From UBA2166 sp964463965 (GTDB taxonomy: Bacteria; Nitrospirota; Nitrospiria; Nitrospirales; UBA2166): 64,000 bases of DNA. Below, one piece after another: positions 18,078 through 26,678 of the stretch (position 1 is its first letter; each line of letters starts with the position of its first letter). The position numbers and the translations under genes were made by a program. Location: contig CAYXED010000004.1 in assembly GCA_964463965.1 (NCBI GenBank), forward strand, positions 124,001 to 188,000, given 5' to 3'. A model generated the notes under the pieces. The model ran no database searches. It was given only the letters and a program-made list of their open reading frames with translations, and was not told the DNA's origin.

Positions 18078-19184
18078 ATGAGCAATATGGGCAAAGTTGT
18101 TGTTGGGCTGAGTGGTGGGGTTGACAGCGCTGTTGCCGCAACCCTTTTGGTGCGGCAGGGTTATGAAGTTGTAGGCGTTACGCTAAAGGTTTGGGAAGCA
18201 GAAGATGATGCACGTGGAGTAACCAAAAAATGGCAAGACAGAAGTTGTTGCAAGGTTGGCCTTGCCCGGTTTGCAACGGAGCAACTTGATATTCCTCACC
18301 ACGTAATTGATGTTAAGGCAGAATTTCGAAAAGCTGTTATTGATGATTTTATTAGTGGTTATGCGGCAGGGCAGACACCTAATCCATGCGTTCGATGTAA
18401 TGAAAGGATTAAATTTACTCACTTGTACGAGGTTGCCCAAAGTTTGGAAGCAGATTATGTTGCAACTGGTCATTATGTTCGTCTCATCAGAGACACAGTG
18501 ACAAATGAATTTTGTCTTACGGAGGCTCTTGATAAGACTAAGGACCAAACATACTTTCTTCACAGACTGAAGAGAGCTTGGTTGCCGAATTTGATATTTC
18601 CCCTTGGAGGCATGAAAAAATCGGAGGTGTGGACTGTTGCGGAGTCCATAGGGCTCCCAGTAGATGAAATTTCTGAAAGTCAGGAAATTTGTTTTGTAAC
18701 TCAGTCAAACTATCGAGAGTTTCTTGAAACCGAGGCGCCGGAAATTGGGAGATCTGGGAATATTGTTAATGTATCTGGAAAGATATTGGGACAGCATCAA
18801 GGAGTCTTCAACTACACAAGTGGACAACGACGTGGACTTGGTGTGTCAACTGGAGAACGCATGTTTGTTCTTGGAGTTGAACCTCTAACAGACACAGTTG
18901 TCGTTGGTCATGAGGAGGCATTGTTTAAATCATCGTGTTTAGTTGGAGACCTAAATCTGCTTTGCACGAAAGAGGACTTATTTAGGGATACTGTAATGGG
19001 AAAGATTCGCTATGCTACACCTCCTGCTTCGGCGGTGGTTAAACCTTATTCTGATGATATTGTGCAACTTGTTTTTGAAGGTGCCCAACGAGCTATTACT
19101 CCTGGGCAGTCAGCGGTATTTTATCGAGAAGGTCAAGTGCTTGGAGGTGGAATTATTATTACCTTGAAGGGAGAAAAATCATGA
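18078..19184 (+). CDS. mnmA: MnmA, tRNA-specific 2-thiouridylase
   Basis: 368 residues. The PP-loop GLSGGVDSAVAATLL starts at residue about 9, and NPCVRCNERIKFTHL holds the first catalytic Cys. DKTKDQTYFLHRL and SQEICFV (second catalytic Cys) follow, and FNYTSGQRRGLGV lies in the tRNA-binding part. It makes s2U34 in tRNAs for Lys, Glu and Gln; a tRNA-Gln gene (CTG anticodon, not itself an s2U34 substrate) is also in this window. It thus modifies the same wobble position as MnmG encoded 2 kb upstream. Its TGA overlaps an ATG of a 29-codon mini-ORF. Confidence 0.95.
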   Translation: MSNMGKVVVGLSGGVDSAVAATLLVRQGYEVVGVTLKVWEAEDDARGVTKKWQDRSCCKVGLARFATEQLDIPHHVIDVKAEFRKAVIDDFISGYAAGQTPNPCVRCNERIKFTHLYEVAQSLEADYVATGHYVRLIRDTVTNEFCLTEALDKTKDQTYFLHRLKRAWLPNLIFPLGGMKKSEVWTVAESIGLPVDEISESQEICFVTQSNYREFLETEAPEIGRSGNIVNVSGKILGQHQGVFNYTSGQRRGLGVSTGERMFVLGVEPLTDTVVVGHEEALFKSSCLVGDLNLLCTKEDLFRDTVMGKIRYATPPASAVVKPYSDDIVQLVFEGAQRAITPGQSAVFYREGQVLGGGIIITLKGEKS

Positions 19185-19270
19185 ATCCATTAGATTCTAT
19201 TTCTGGAACAATTATATCCGGTTTTCTGCTAACAGCGGTTCTTTTTGTGCTAGTCAGGGCAATTGTTTAG
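19181..19270 (+). CDS. Small single-helix membrane peptide, 29 residues
   Basis: An open frame too short for usual gene finders. It starts with ATG overlapping the mnmA stop (ATGA) and is preceded by AAGGGAG at a good distance. The translation begins MNPLDSISG and continues with a hydrophobic run of about 20 residues that ends VLVRAIV. It looks like a lone transmembrane helix with a short hydrophilic N-terminus. The coupling, strong ribosome binding site and membrane-like composition argue for a real mini-protein; nothing indicates its function. It lies 47 bases before a membrane protein gene and could accompany it. Confidence 0.5.
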   Translation: MNPLDSISGTIISGFLLTAVLFVLVRAIV

Positions 19271-19317
19271 TGCAGTATCTTGATGACAAGAATAAAATTG
19301 TGAAGGGGGAGTAGATC

Positions 19318-19812
19318 ATGGAAGCACATTTTGAATTGTTACTCCGATGGGGCCATATTCTTGCAGGTATTACTTGGATTGGTATTCTCTATTACTTTAA
19401 TTTTATCCAAGCAGGCTATTTAAAGGCTGTAACGCCTGAAGCGAAAGCTGAGGCATTTCAGCATCTTGTTCCGAACGCACTGTGGTGGTTTAGGTATGGT
19501 GCATTATTGACTTGGGTTTTTGGAATGCTCTTACTAATGAACCAGGGTATTTTGGGAAAAGCCTTTATGCTTCAAGGTGAATCAGCGGCTATTGGCATGG
19601 GCGCCTGGCTAGGGACAATTATGTTTTTTAACGTGTGGATGATTATTTGGCCTAACCAAAAGAAGGTGTTAGGCCTAGTTGAAGTGCTTGCAGAAGAAAA
19701 GCCTCGTGCAGCGAGGATTGCTCTTCTTGCATCTAGGACTAACGTCGTATTATCGATACCTATGATTTTTTTCATGGCGTCAGCTAGTCATGCACCAACT
19801 GGATTGTTTTAA
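19318..19812 (+). CDS. Urate-oxidase-N-terminal-like (PF06181) membrane protein
   Basis: 164 residues with four predicted transmembrane helices. LLRWGHILAGITWIGILYYFNF and the central ALWWFRYGALLTWVFG resemble the PuuD N-terminal membrane domain (Urate_ox_N). His 13 and the Trp-rich helices are suggestive of heme-bearing membrane proteins, but this is inference. PuuD proteins carry a C-terminal cytochrome c domain; this one lacks it, so urate oxidation is unlikely to be its own activity. AAGGGGGAGTAGATC precedes the ATG, a strong ribosome binding site. Confidence 0.75.
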   Translation: MEAHFELLLRWGHILAGITWIGILYYFNFIQAGYLKAVTPEAKAEAFQHLVPNALWWFRYGALLTWVFGMLLLMNQGILGKAFMLQGESAAIGMGAWLGTIMFFNVWMIIWPNQKKVLGLVEVLAEEKPRAARIALLASRTNVVLSIPMIFFMASASHAPTGLF

Positions 19813-19847
19813 TTTTCGGCAGTAAAAAACTACTAAGAAGTTTAGTG

Positions 19848-19885
19848 GCGGGGGCGGTGATTGGATATCGCTCCCGCTCTTTCAT
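19848..19885 (+). terminator. Likely rho-independent terminator after the PF06181 gene
   Basis: GCGGGGGCG (19848-19856) pairs with CGCTCCCGC (19869-19877) with one G-T wobble around a 12-base loop. TCTTTCATTT follows, a moderate T-rich tract. It lies 36 bases after the stop codon. Confidence 0.6.
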
Positions 19886-19986
19886 TTATGTGTTTGAAAA
19901 GAGCTTTGGTTGTCTTGATTAAATAGAATTGTAGCGTATCCGCATATCAGTTGTGTAACCTTCATTCTTAATATCTGGTGTAACTT

Positions 19987-20757
19987 ATGAAACATATTAG
20001 CGTGGTTGCGGGTAAAGAGCTCCGCAGTTATTTCATGTCGCCGGTGGCGTATGTAGTCATTGCGATGTTTTTGCTCATTGTGGGGGTGTTAACGTACCTC
20101 GCGGCCGTGCAGGCAAGTACGGTTGCTATGCAGCAAATGCAAGTCAAAGGAGTCATCCCAGAATTACATGTGAATGAGTTAGTTTTTAGGCCAGTTTTTG
20201 GAAATCTTGCCATTATTCTGTTGTTGCTGTTGCCGATGCTGACGATGAGATTGTTTGCAGAAGAGCGAAAAATGCGCACTCTTGAATTATTAATGACCTC
20301 ACCAATCACGGTTACTGAAATGGTTCTTGGAAAATACTTTGCGGCGACAATAATTTTTGGGGGAATGGTGTGTTTAACTACCTTGACTCCTCTTCTGCTT
20401 TCTTTTTTTACAAACATTGAATGGTTGCCATTATTTGCAGCATATTTGGGGTTGTTTCTGATGGGGGCGCTGTTTCTTTCTGTAGGACTATTTGCATCCG
20501 CTCTTACGGAAAATCAAATTATTGCTGTGTTTGTCTCTTTTGGGATCCTGTTGCTGTTTTGGATGGTGGGATGGGGCGCTGAGGCACTGCAAGGGCAGCC
20601 GGTTGGGGAACTATTGCGTTATCTCTCCATCGTTGATCACTTTGATCCCTTTGTGGAAGGGCTCATTGATACCAGAGATGTTGTGTATTATGTGACCAGT
20701 ATTGTCTTTTGGGTTTTTTTGACTCACCGTGTTATCGAGTCACAACGGTGGCGATAA
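19987..20757 (+). CDS. ABC-2 type permease, GldF-like
   Basis: 256 residues with six transmembrane helices. The start KELRSYFMSPVAYVVIAMFLLIVG and PMLTMRLFAEERKMRTLELLMTSPIT are typical of GldF/NosY-like ABC-2 permeases. TMT-type exporters of this class need a separate ATPase (GldA), yet no ATP-binding cassette gene lies in the adjacent sequence (upstream is the PF06181 gene). The next gene is a GldG-like protein six bases downstream, then DUF4340. In Bacteroidota the Gld set is tied to gliding, but the same trio occurs widely in non-gliding bacteria, where the substrate is unknown. Confidence 0.88.
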   Translation: MKHISVVAGKELRSYFMSPVAYVVIAMFLLIVGVLTYLAAVQASTVAMQQMQVKGVIPELHVNELVFRPVFGNLAIILLLLLPMLTMRLFAEERKMRTLELLMTSPITVTEMVLGKYFAATIIFGGMVCLTTLTPLLLSFFTNIEWLPLFAAYLGLFLMGALFLSVGLFASALTENQIIAVFVSFGILLLFWMVGWGAEALQGQPVGELLRYLSIVDHFDPFVEGLIDTRDVVYYVTSIVFWVFLTHRVIESQRWR

Positions 20758-20763
20758 GAGATC

Positions 20764-22332
20764 ATGTCCAGGTATATGGTTATAGGGCTTGGAGGTGTTG
20801 GTGCTACCTTGGCACTCACAGGTATTGTGCTTAAGGATCTTGCCCTTATTCCTGATTGGGCTGTAACGGGTGTTGCTTCAATCGCTTTAGCGTGTTTGAT
20901 TGCTTTTTTTGTTTTGCATTTCGAAACGGTCAAGACATTTTCAAGTAAACGTTCAACCCGCCTAGGATTTAACAGCATTCTGATGGTTCTACTGTTTTTA
21001 GGAATACTTGAATTCATAAACTTCGTGAATGCTAGTCATCCTCTCAGAGTTGACCTTTCTGAAAATAGAAAATTTACCATTGCTCCTCAAACTCGCAATG
21101 TGTTGGATAATTTGGTTAAACCAATTACCGTAACCGTTTTCTCAAGAGAGGGAAGCAAGGGAGAAGGGCAGTATCGGGACATTCTTGATACTTATCAATA
21201 TCGCACAGATCATATCCAATATACTATTTCAGATCCTGACAAAAAACCTGCGCTCGCAAGGCAATATGGAATTACGAAGTTTGATACCGCTATCCTTGAA
21301 ACCGAAGGAAGAATGGCAGAGGTGTTCTCCCCCAGTGAACAAGAATTGACGAATGCGGTTATTCGTATAACACGTCTCGAAAAAACGACTGTCTATTTTT
21401 TGAGTGGGCATGGCGAACCAGAGTTAGATGATACTGGGAAACAGGGGTACTCAATGCTCCAGGCGGCTATAGAAAAACAAGGGTATGATGTCTCCACAGT
21501 ATCATTTGTCCAGAAGCCTGATCCTTCCAAGGGCGTATCGGTTTTGGTGATTGCAGGGCCTAGGAGATTGCTTACAAGGGACGAATTGGCTCAAATAAAA
21601 CAGTACATACTACAACGGGGTCGGTTGTTATTATTGCTTGACCCGGTTCTGAGTGCTGATACGTATACGGGTCTCGAACCACTTCTTGAAATTCGTGGAA
21701 TCAGCGTGGGCGATGGCGTCATTATGGATCCGGATTCACGTTTGTCAGGGGCCGAGATTACGATACCTCTTGTAACATCTTACCTAGAGCATGTGATTAC
21801 AGACCAATTTAATTTAGCCACGTTTTTTCCAATTGCACGTGCCTTAACGGTTGATAAGGGAAAAAGTACCAGAGGACTGAGTGATTGGGATATTGTTCCT
21901 ATTGCGCAGACTAATGAGTCAAGTTGGGAAGAACGTGACTTTGAATCAGCTGATACTAAATTTGATGTTAAGAATGACGTTAAAGGACCTCTTGCCGTAG
22001 CAGTAGCTGTGGCGCCGAAGAAAATTTTTGGGCATGGTGGCGCTGAAGTTGATGTGAAAAGGCCTCCCTCTATGGTTGTTATTGGAGATTCAGATTTTGT
22101 TACTAACGCATATGTTAATTTTTCTGGTAATCGAGATTTTTTTCTTAACTCCCTTCATTGGTTGGCTGAAGAACGTGATTTAATATCTATTTCTGCAAAA
22201 GTGCAAGACTTTGAACCAATGGTTTTAACGAGAAATGAAGCTCAAATACTATTGTATATTCAGGTACTTATTGTACCTGGGATTGTTTTTGGATTTGGTA
22301 TTTACGTATGGCAAAGACGTCGACGCCTATAA
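20764..22332 (+). CDS. GldG-like ABC-associated membrane protein
   Basis: 522 residues with two N-terminal helices, one C-terminal helix and a large extracytoplasmic part between them. SENRKFTIAPQTRNVLDNLVKPITVTVF and the DUF4350-like FLSGHGEPELDD, LDPVLSADTYTGLEPLLE regions are typical of the GldG/ABC_transp_aux family (PF09822). The C-terminus has VIGDSDFVTNAYVNFSGNRDFFLNSLHWLAEE, a classic end motif of this family. Six bases behind the permease, it surely forms one complex with it. Its role in export is not known from sequence. Confidence 0.88.
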   Translation: MSRYMVIGLGGVGATLALTGIVLKDLALIPDWAVTGVASIALACLIAFFVLHFETVKTFSSKRSTRLGFNSILMVLLFLGILEFINFVNASHPLRVDLSENRKFTIAPQTRNVLDNLVKPITVTVFSREGSKGEGQYRDILDTYQYRTDHIQYTISDPDKKPALARQYGITKFDTAILETEGRMAEVFSPSEQELTNAVIRITRLEKTTVYFLSGHGEPELDDTGKQGYSMLQAAIEKQGYDVSTVSFVQKPDPSKGVSVLVIAGPRRLLTRDELAQIKQYILQRGRLLLLLDPVLSADTYTGLEPLLEIRGISVGDGVIMDPDSRLSGAEITIPLVTSYLEHVITDQFNLATFFPIARALTVDKGKSTRGLSDWDIVPIAQTNESSWEERDFESADTKFDVKNDVKGPLAVAVAVAPKKIFGHGGAEVDVKRPPSMVVIGDSDFVTNAYVNFSGNRDFFLNSLHWLAEERDLISISAKVQDFEPMVLTRNEAQILLYIQVLIVPGIVFGFGIYVWQRRRRL

Positions 22333-22511
22333 GAGGTGTTAGGAAAATATAACTCTGTAATTTTCTAGTGCAGATTAAGTATCTGGTATATTCGTTTGAT
22401 CGTGTGTGCTGCTTGCGTGATTGTTCTTAGTTCTATCCTTCAGAACGTAACCATGAAATCAAGTTCGAAATCCGATATGGCAGTCCGCAGAATGATTGCT
22501 AGGATCACTTG

Positions 22512-23864
22512 ATGAAATCCTATGCCACTACTCTTGTACTCGGAGGACTGCTTGTCCTTTGTCTGTTGTACTTGTACGTGGTGGAATGGCCACAAGCTCA
22601 ACGTAAAGCTCAAGAAGAAAAGCAAGCCAAACAACTGATTAGTTTTCAGAGTGACGATGTTCGAGAGATGATACTTGAATATCGTGACAAAGACCGTATT
22701 GTGCTCAGCAAGAATACAGATAGAGAGTGGCAATTAGTTCAACCGTTACAGTATCGGGCTGACGATGCCGAAGCAGAGGATGTGATTAGAGACTTGGTAG
22801 TTGCAAATGTGACACGGGTTATTCGTGATCCAGAAAATAATCTGGGTGACTATGGATTGGCACCACCTAAGCTTACCTTATCGTTCAAACTTGAGAATGG
22901 TACCGAAAGATTTTTCATTGGGGAAAAGGGGCCAGTATCATCACAGCTCTACTTTAAACGAGGCGGCGAGCCTGACGTTTATTTGACCAATTTACCGGAT
23001 AGAGACATCTTGTCAAAAACTCCAGTTGTGCTAAGACGAAAAGAGCTCTTTGATGTTAACCGAGACACTATTGACCGTATTGCACTTGAGTGGAATAGCA
23101 AAAAGTTTTCCCTTTTTAAAGCACAGCAAACTTGGTTTCTTGAAGAGCCTCTTCAAGCTTTTGCAGATCAATCTGTGATTGGAATGCTCCTTTTTCAAAT
23201 AGAAAACCTTCGAGCAGTAGATTTTGTTGATGGGTTGGAGAAACAAGAAAAAATGCTTGAGCAGTTTAGTGGGACGCATCACGTAATTCATTTCCAAGTT
23301 CAAGGAGATCCATACTCAATGACATTTTTTCCAGGTGTGGCGAGGACGGGGTTTGTATACGTCCTCACTTCCGAAGATTCTCCTGGTTTTATTATTCCAC
23401 GTGCAAACTTTGAAAGCATTCCAAGTAATTTATTTCAATTGAGAGATAAGTATCTTACACGTGTTGATCGTTCGCGTGTAACAGAGCTTGAAATTTTGAC
23501 ATCAGGAGCAAAGGTTAAGTTGCCATTGGAGTCTGCAGGTGACCCTCTGCCACATTCTGTCAGGGAATTTATGCGTAGAGTATTGGATGTAAAAGCAGAA
23601 ATTTTTGTCCGTGAGACTGGCGTGGCGGACGATTTTTCTACGCTTGACTTTGATGTTCCAGCTCTTGAGGTTAAATTGTTAGGACAAAGCAAAAATGTCT
23701 TAGGGTATCTGACGGTGAGTGAAATTGTTTCTTCTGGAGACGATGATAAAGTAGGCTCAGCTTACGCAAAAGGCTCTTCGCTACCTGGAGTTTATGGCAT
23801 TAGATCGAGCATACTGATAAATATTCCAACAAAACAATCCGTTCGCTCTGAAATAACTCCGTGA
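22512..23864 (+). CDS. DUF4340 membrane-anchored protein
   Basis: 450 residues. A single N-terminal helix (LVLGGLLVLCLLYLYVVEW) anchors a large extracytoplasmic region. Several repeats typical of DUF4340 follow: WQLVQPLQYRADDAEAEDVIRDLV, NLGDYGLAPPKLTLSF, FFIGEKGPVSSQLYFKR. ATG at 22512 is used; a TTG one codon earlier is possible. 179 bases separate it from the GldG gene, but DUF4340 proteins are frequent third members of GldF/GldG loci, so a shared role is likely. rlmB starts 30 bases after the stop. Confidence 0.84.
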   Translation: MKSYATTLVLGGLLVLCLLYLYVVEWPQAQRKAQEEKQAKQLISFQSDDVREMILEYRDKDRIVLSKNTDREWQLVQPLQYRADDAEAEDVIRDLVVANVTRVIRDPENNLGDYGLAPPKLTLSFKLENGTERFFIGEKGPVSSQLYFKRGGEPDVYLTNLPDRDILSKTPVVLRRKELFDVNRDTIDRIALEWNSKKFSLFKAQQTWFLEEPLQAFADQSVIGMLLFQIENLRAVDFVDGLEKQEKMLEQFSGTHHVIHFQVQGDPYSMTFFPGVARTGFVYVLTSEDSPGFIIPRANFESIPSNLFQLRDKYLTRVDRSRVTELEILTSGAKVKLPLESAGDPLPHSVREFMRRVLDVKAEIFVRETGVADDFSTLDFDVPALEVKLLGQSKNVLGYLTVSEIVSSGDDDKVGSAYAKGSSLPGVYGIRSSILINIPTKQSVRSEITP

Positions 23865-23894
23865 TAGGGCGTTTATTGTATAGGGTACACGGTT

Positions 23895-24674
23895 ATGCAA
23901 GAGAGTGATTCGACGTTCAGTGATGATCTAATTGTTGGTGTCCATTCTCTTAGAGAGGCATTGCGAAGTGTCAACATCCGTTTGGATCAGGTGCTCATTC
24001 GAGCAGGGATTCGTAATAGACAACAAGATGAAATATTTCGTTTAGCAAAACGTGCTCGCTTGCCTATTAAGTTAGTGCCAAGTGAAGCCTTGGATCGTTT
24101 AGCACAATCTACGAAACATCAAGGTGTTCTGGGATGTGTCTCAAGAAAAAGCTATGTGCCGCTGGATGTGCTTGTTGACAAAGTCAAGGAGTCGTGTGCT
24201 CCTGGCCTTTTTCTCGTTTTGGATGGCATTGAAGATCCAAGGAATATGGGTGCGATTATTAGAACGGCCGAAGGAGCTGGTGTTGACGGGCTAATTGTTC
24301 CTGATAGGCATACTGTCGGCATGACAAGTGTTGTAGCGAGAGCCTCTGCTGGAGCGCTTGAACATATAGATGTCTCAAGGGTTGTCAATCTTTCTCACAG
24401 TATTGAGCAACTTAAGTCATCTGGTCTGTGGGTGTATGGATTAGATCCCAATGCATCTAAGAGTTATCTCGATTTAAGCTATCGTGGTCCAACTGTAATT
24501 GTTATTGGGGGTGAGGGGCGTGGTATTCGACCTGGGCTTCTCAAACATTGCGATGACCATATTGCAATTCCAATGCAGGGGAAAGTTGCTTCCTTGAATG
24601 TGTCTGTTGCTACCTCGGTTCTGTTGTACGAAGTGGTTCGTCAGCGACGAATGAAGATAACGGAAAATAACTAG
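23895..24674 (+). CDS. rlmB: RlmB/TrmH-family 23S rRNA 2'-O-methyltransferase
   Basis: 259 residues. N-terminal substrate-binding domain (SpoU_sub_bind): VGVHSLREALRSVNIRLDQVLI and STKHQGVLGCV. SPOUT methyltransferase domain: VLDGIEDPRNMGAIIRTAEGAGVDGLIVP, GGEGRGIRPGLLKHCD and IPMQGKVASLNVSVATSVLLYEV, which form the knotted SAM site. RlmB methylates the 2'-OH of G2251 in the P loop of 23S rRNA. Length is close to E. coli RlmB (243). ATG start at 23895. It sits between the DUF4340 and prepilin peptidase genes on the plus strand. Confidence 0.92.
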   Translation: MQESDSTFSDDLIVGVHSLREALRSVNIRLDQVLIRAGIRNRQQDEIFRLAKRARLPIKLVPSEALDRLAQSTKHQGVLGCVSRKSYVPLDVLVDKVKESCAPGLFLVLDGIEDPRNMGAIIRTAEGAGVDGLIVPDRHTVGMTSVVARASAGALEHIDVSRVVNLSHSIEQLKSSGLWVYGLDPNASKSYLDLSYRGPTVIVIGGEGRGIRPGLLKHCDDHIAIPMQGKVASLNVSVATSVLLYEVVRQRRMKITENN

Positions 24675-24698
24675 TTCAATAAGACAAGGTGTAGTGGA

Positions 24699-25490
24699 AT
24701 GGCGCTTGGTACTTTAGTTGCAATATCTTTCCTTGGTTTGGTCGTAGGAAGCTTTCTAAATGTATGTATTCATCGTCTCCCTCGAGAGATATCCATAGTT
24801 TTTCCTGGTTCTCGTTGTACAAGTTGTTCTACTCCGCTTCAAGTGTTAGACAACGTTCCTTTATTTAGTTTTATTAGATTGCGCGGGAGATGTCGTTATT
24901 GTGGTGAGAGCATTTCTTGGCGCTATCCTCTTGTTGAGGTCCTCAACAGTATTTTCTACATGTTTGCTGTGCTTAGATTTGGGGTGGAGTATATTACTGT
25001 TGTCTATGCAATTTTATTTTCTGCGTTAATTGTTATTACGTTCATTGACCTTGAACATCAAATTATCCCAAACGAAATTACTTTACCGGGGATACTTGTT
25101 GGGTTTATTGCGGCAATTACTGTGCTACCCATAACTTGGTGGAATTCGATGTTAGGTTTGTTGATTGGAGGTGGAGTGCTGTTTTGTGTTGTGTGGATCA
25201 GTCCTTATGTTTTTGGGCGTGAAGGGATGGGAATGGGTGACGCCAAAATGTTGGGCATGTTGGGCGCTTTTCTTGGATGGAAAGCCACATTGCTTACCTT
25301 GCTTTTGGCATCATTTTTTGGAGCATTCATCGGGATTGCATTGATAGCAAAAGATTTTATTAAGCGCCATCAACCAATGCCGTTTGGACCATTTCTCGCT
25401 CTTGGGGCGGTGCTAACGATATTTTTTGGAGAGGAATTTATCGAGTGGTATAGCACATTATTCTATTTAGCAGACCCGCGATTCAAGTAA
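24699..25490 (+). CDS. pilD: Prepilin leader peptidase / N-methyltransferase (PilD/GspO)
   Basis: 263 residues, bifunctional membrane enzyme. The N-terminal methylase domain keeps the two zinc pairs, CTSC and CRYC, spaced about 30 residues. The A24 peptidase domain has the catalytic aspartates in FIDLEHQIIPNE and GMGDAKMLGMLGAFLGWK. It cleaves and methylates type IV prepilins and type II secretion pseudopilins, so the organism must have one of these machines, although none is in the window. ATG start about 25 bases after rlmB. Confidence 0.95.
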   Translation: MALGTLVAISFLGLVVGSFLNVCIHRLPREISIVFPGSRCTSCSTPLQVLDNVPLFSFIRLRGRCRYCGESISWRYPLVEVLNSIFYMFAVLRFGVEYITVVYAILFSALIVITFIDLEHQIIPNEITLPGILVGFIAAITVLPITWWNSMLGLLIGGGVLFCVVWISPYVFGREGMGMGDAKMLGMLGAFLGWKATLLTLLLASFFGAFIGIALIAKDFIKRHQPMPFGPFLALGAVLTIFFGEEFIEWYSTLFYLADPRFK

Positions 25491-25541
25491 ACCTCTTTAA
25501 GGCCGTTCTTCTTCTAACCGGAAAGGCATTGGTTCAGAATT

Positions 25542-25742
25542 TTATATCAATGGGTGTCCTAGTGCGGTAAGTTTTTCTGAGAGTTGTTCTCGTGAAAGTT
25601 TCTGCCCTTCAACCGTTACTTCCCCAGTCGCGATGTCCACTTCAACTTTGACCACTCCTGGATGTTTTAAGAGACCGTCCTCTATATTTGATGCACATCC
25701 ATCGCATTTGACGTTCTGTACGGTAAATGATTCCAGTGGCAT
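25542..25742 (-). CDS. HMA-domain copper chaperone-like protein
   Basis: 66 residues, a single heavy-metal-associated domain. VQNVKCDGCASNIEDGL has the metal-binding C-x2-C, with VDIATGEVTVEGQ and LTALGHP at the usual places of the ferredoxin-like fold. Similar proteins ferry Cu(I). The end LGHPLI is typical of CopZ-like members. The ATG at 25742 has GGAGGAGC nearby. It converges with pilD; no copper ATPase is nearby, so the partner is unknown. Confidence 0.88.
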   Translation of the reverse strand: MPLESFTVQNVKCDGCASNIEDGLLKHPGVVKVEVDIATGEVTVEGQKLSREQLSEKLTALGHPLI

Positions 25743-25955
25743 GTATGCTCCTCCATCTCACATTGCTACGTTTATCAAAATACTACTACCTCGATGAGCT
25801 GGTAGTAGTTACGAATCTTCGTTATATTATCGTTATGAGTGAATGGTGACAATTTTCTGCCTTATTCTCCGGCGTGATTTCTTGATTTGCGCCTTTCCTG
25901 CATGCTAGCATCCTGGTACTTTCTCCCTGTTTTTGCGACCTTGCCTAAAATTTGG

Positions 25956-26029
25956 TGGGGGATCGTCTAATGGCAGGACGGCAGACTCTGACTCTGTCTA
26001 TCAAGGTTCGAATCCTTGTCCCCCAGCCA
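25956..26029 (+). tRNA. tRNA-Gln (anticodon CTG), CCA encoded
   Basis: A complete cloverleaf. The acceptor stem TGGGGGA pairs with TCCCCCA, the D arm is GTC..GAC, the anticodon stem GCAGA/TCTGT encloses loop CTCTGAC (anticodon CTG), and the T arm has GGTTCGAATCC. Discriminator G, then an encoded CCA at 26027-26029. The sequence is very close to known bacterial tRNA-Gln genes. Confidence 0.95.
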
Positions 26030-26678
26030 TAATCCACAGCTTATGCTCAGATTCTTGGTCAGTGGAGAATTGGAATGTTTTCTCCCACTGATCAGAATCG
26101 TGATAGGTATTGAATCTGTCACTTGACTGTGAATGTAATACAGAAGTGCTAAAAATTTTAATATAAGCTTAAAAAATAAATATTATTTATATCAATTGTT
26201 AAGTTGGGTGAGTGAGATTCCTCACATCGTTAGGCTGTATAGGAGGTCTAATATCCCTCGGGAACAGAGAAATTGCCTATCTATGGGTCTCGTGCTGACC
26301 TTGGCGGTTATCAAATCTGGGTATAATTTTTGTGGACAACATGTTTTGTAGCAAGGTGTTGCATGTGTGGGCATGCGTACGTTGAGTTCTGCGACGTATC
26401 TGGTACGATAGGTTTAGGCGTATATGGTATAAGTGGCTGGATTGACACTTTTTCTTGACAAGGACCCTGATGTAGTGTACAGAAGGGAAGAATCCGACAA
26501 AATATTGACGCATTAAGTCTCCCAATGATATAATCTATTACTTTAATTTTAACCCCTAATTGCATGTTTTGAATACGAAAGATTGGAGTTAAAGATTGAA
26601 AGATAGGCAATTTAAAATTACCATTGTAGCGGACCTCTGGTTTTTTAGAGGTTCTCTAAAGTTGAAGGAGGATTTATC
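26030..26678 (+). other. Long gene-free region before the first collagen-like lipoprotein
   Basis: 649 bases without a convincing gene; short frames on the minus strand (around 26277-26610) lack ribosome binding sites and coding character. It contains a hairpin after the tRNA (about 26050-26099, roughly 17 paired bases, no T tract) and a promoter-like TTGACA-17-TACAGA at 26455-26483. Near the 3' end there is a pair of mutually exclusive small stems (26633-26660) before the ribosome binding site. A long leader or small RNA is possible. Confidence 0.55.
26455..26483 (+). promoter_or_regulatory. Candidate promoter of the collagen-like lipoprotein gene
   Basis: TTGACA (26455-26460), a 17-base spacer, then TACAGA (26478-26483). 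A second TTGACA lies 13 bases upstream. If used, the leader would be about 190 bases long. Only sequence resemblance supports it. Confidence 0.4.

Noticed and set aside
25956..26678. tRNA-Gln as an integration site for a mobile island (collagen/Kelch region)
   Set aside because: Attractive, because an unusual locus follows a tRNA, but I see no integrase and no repeat of the tRNA 3' end downstream within the window.
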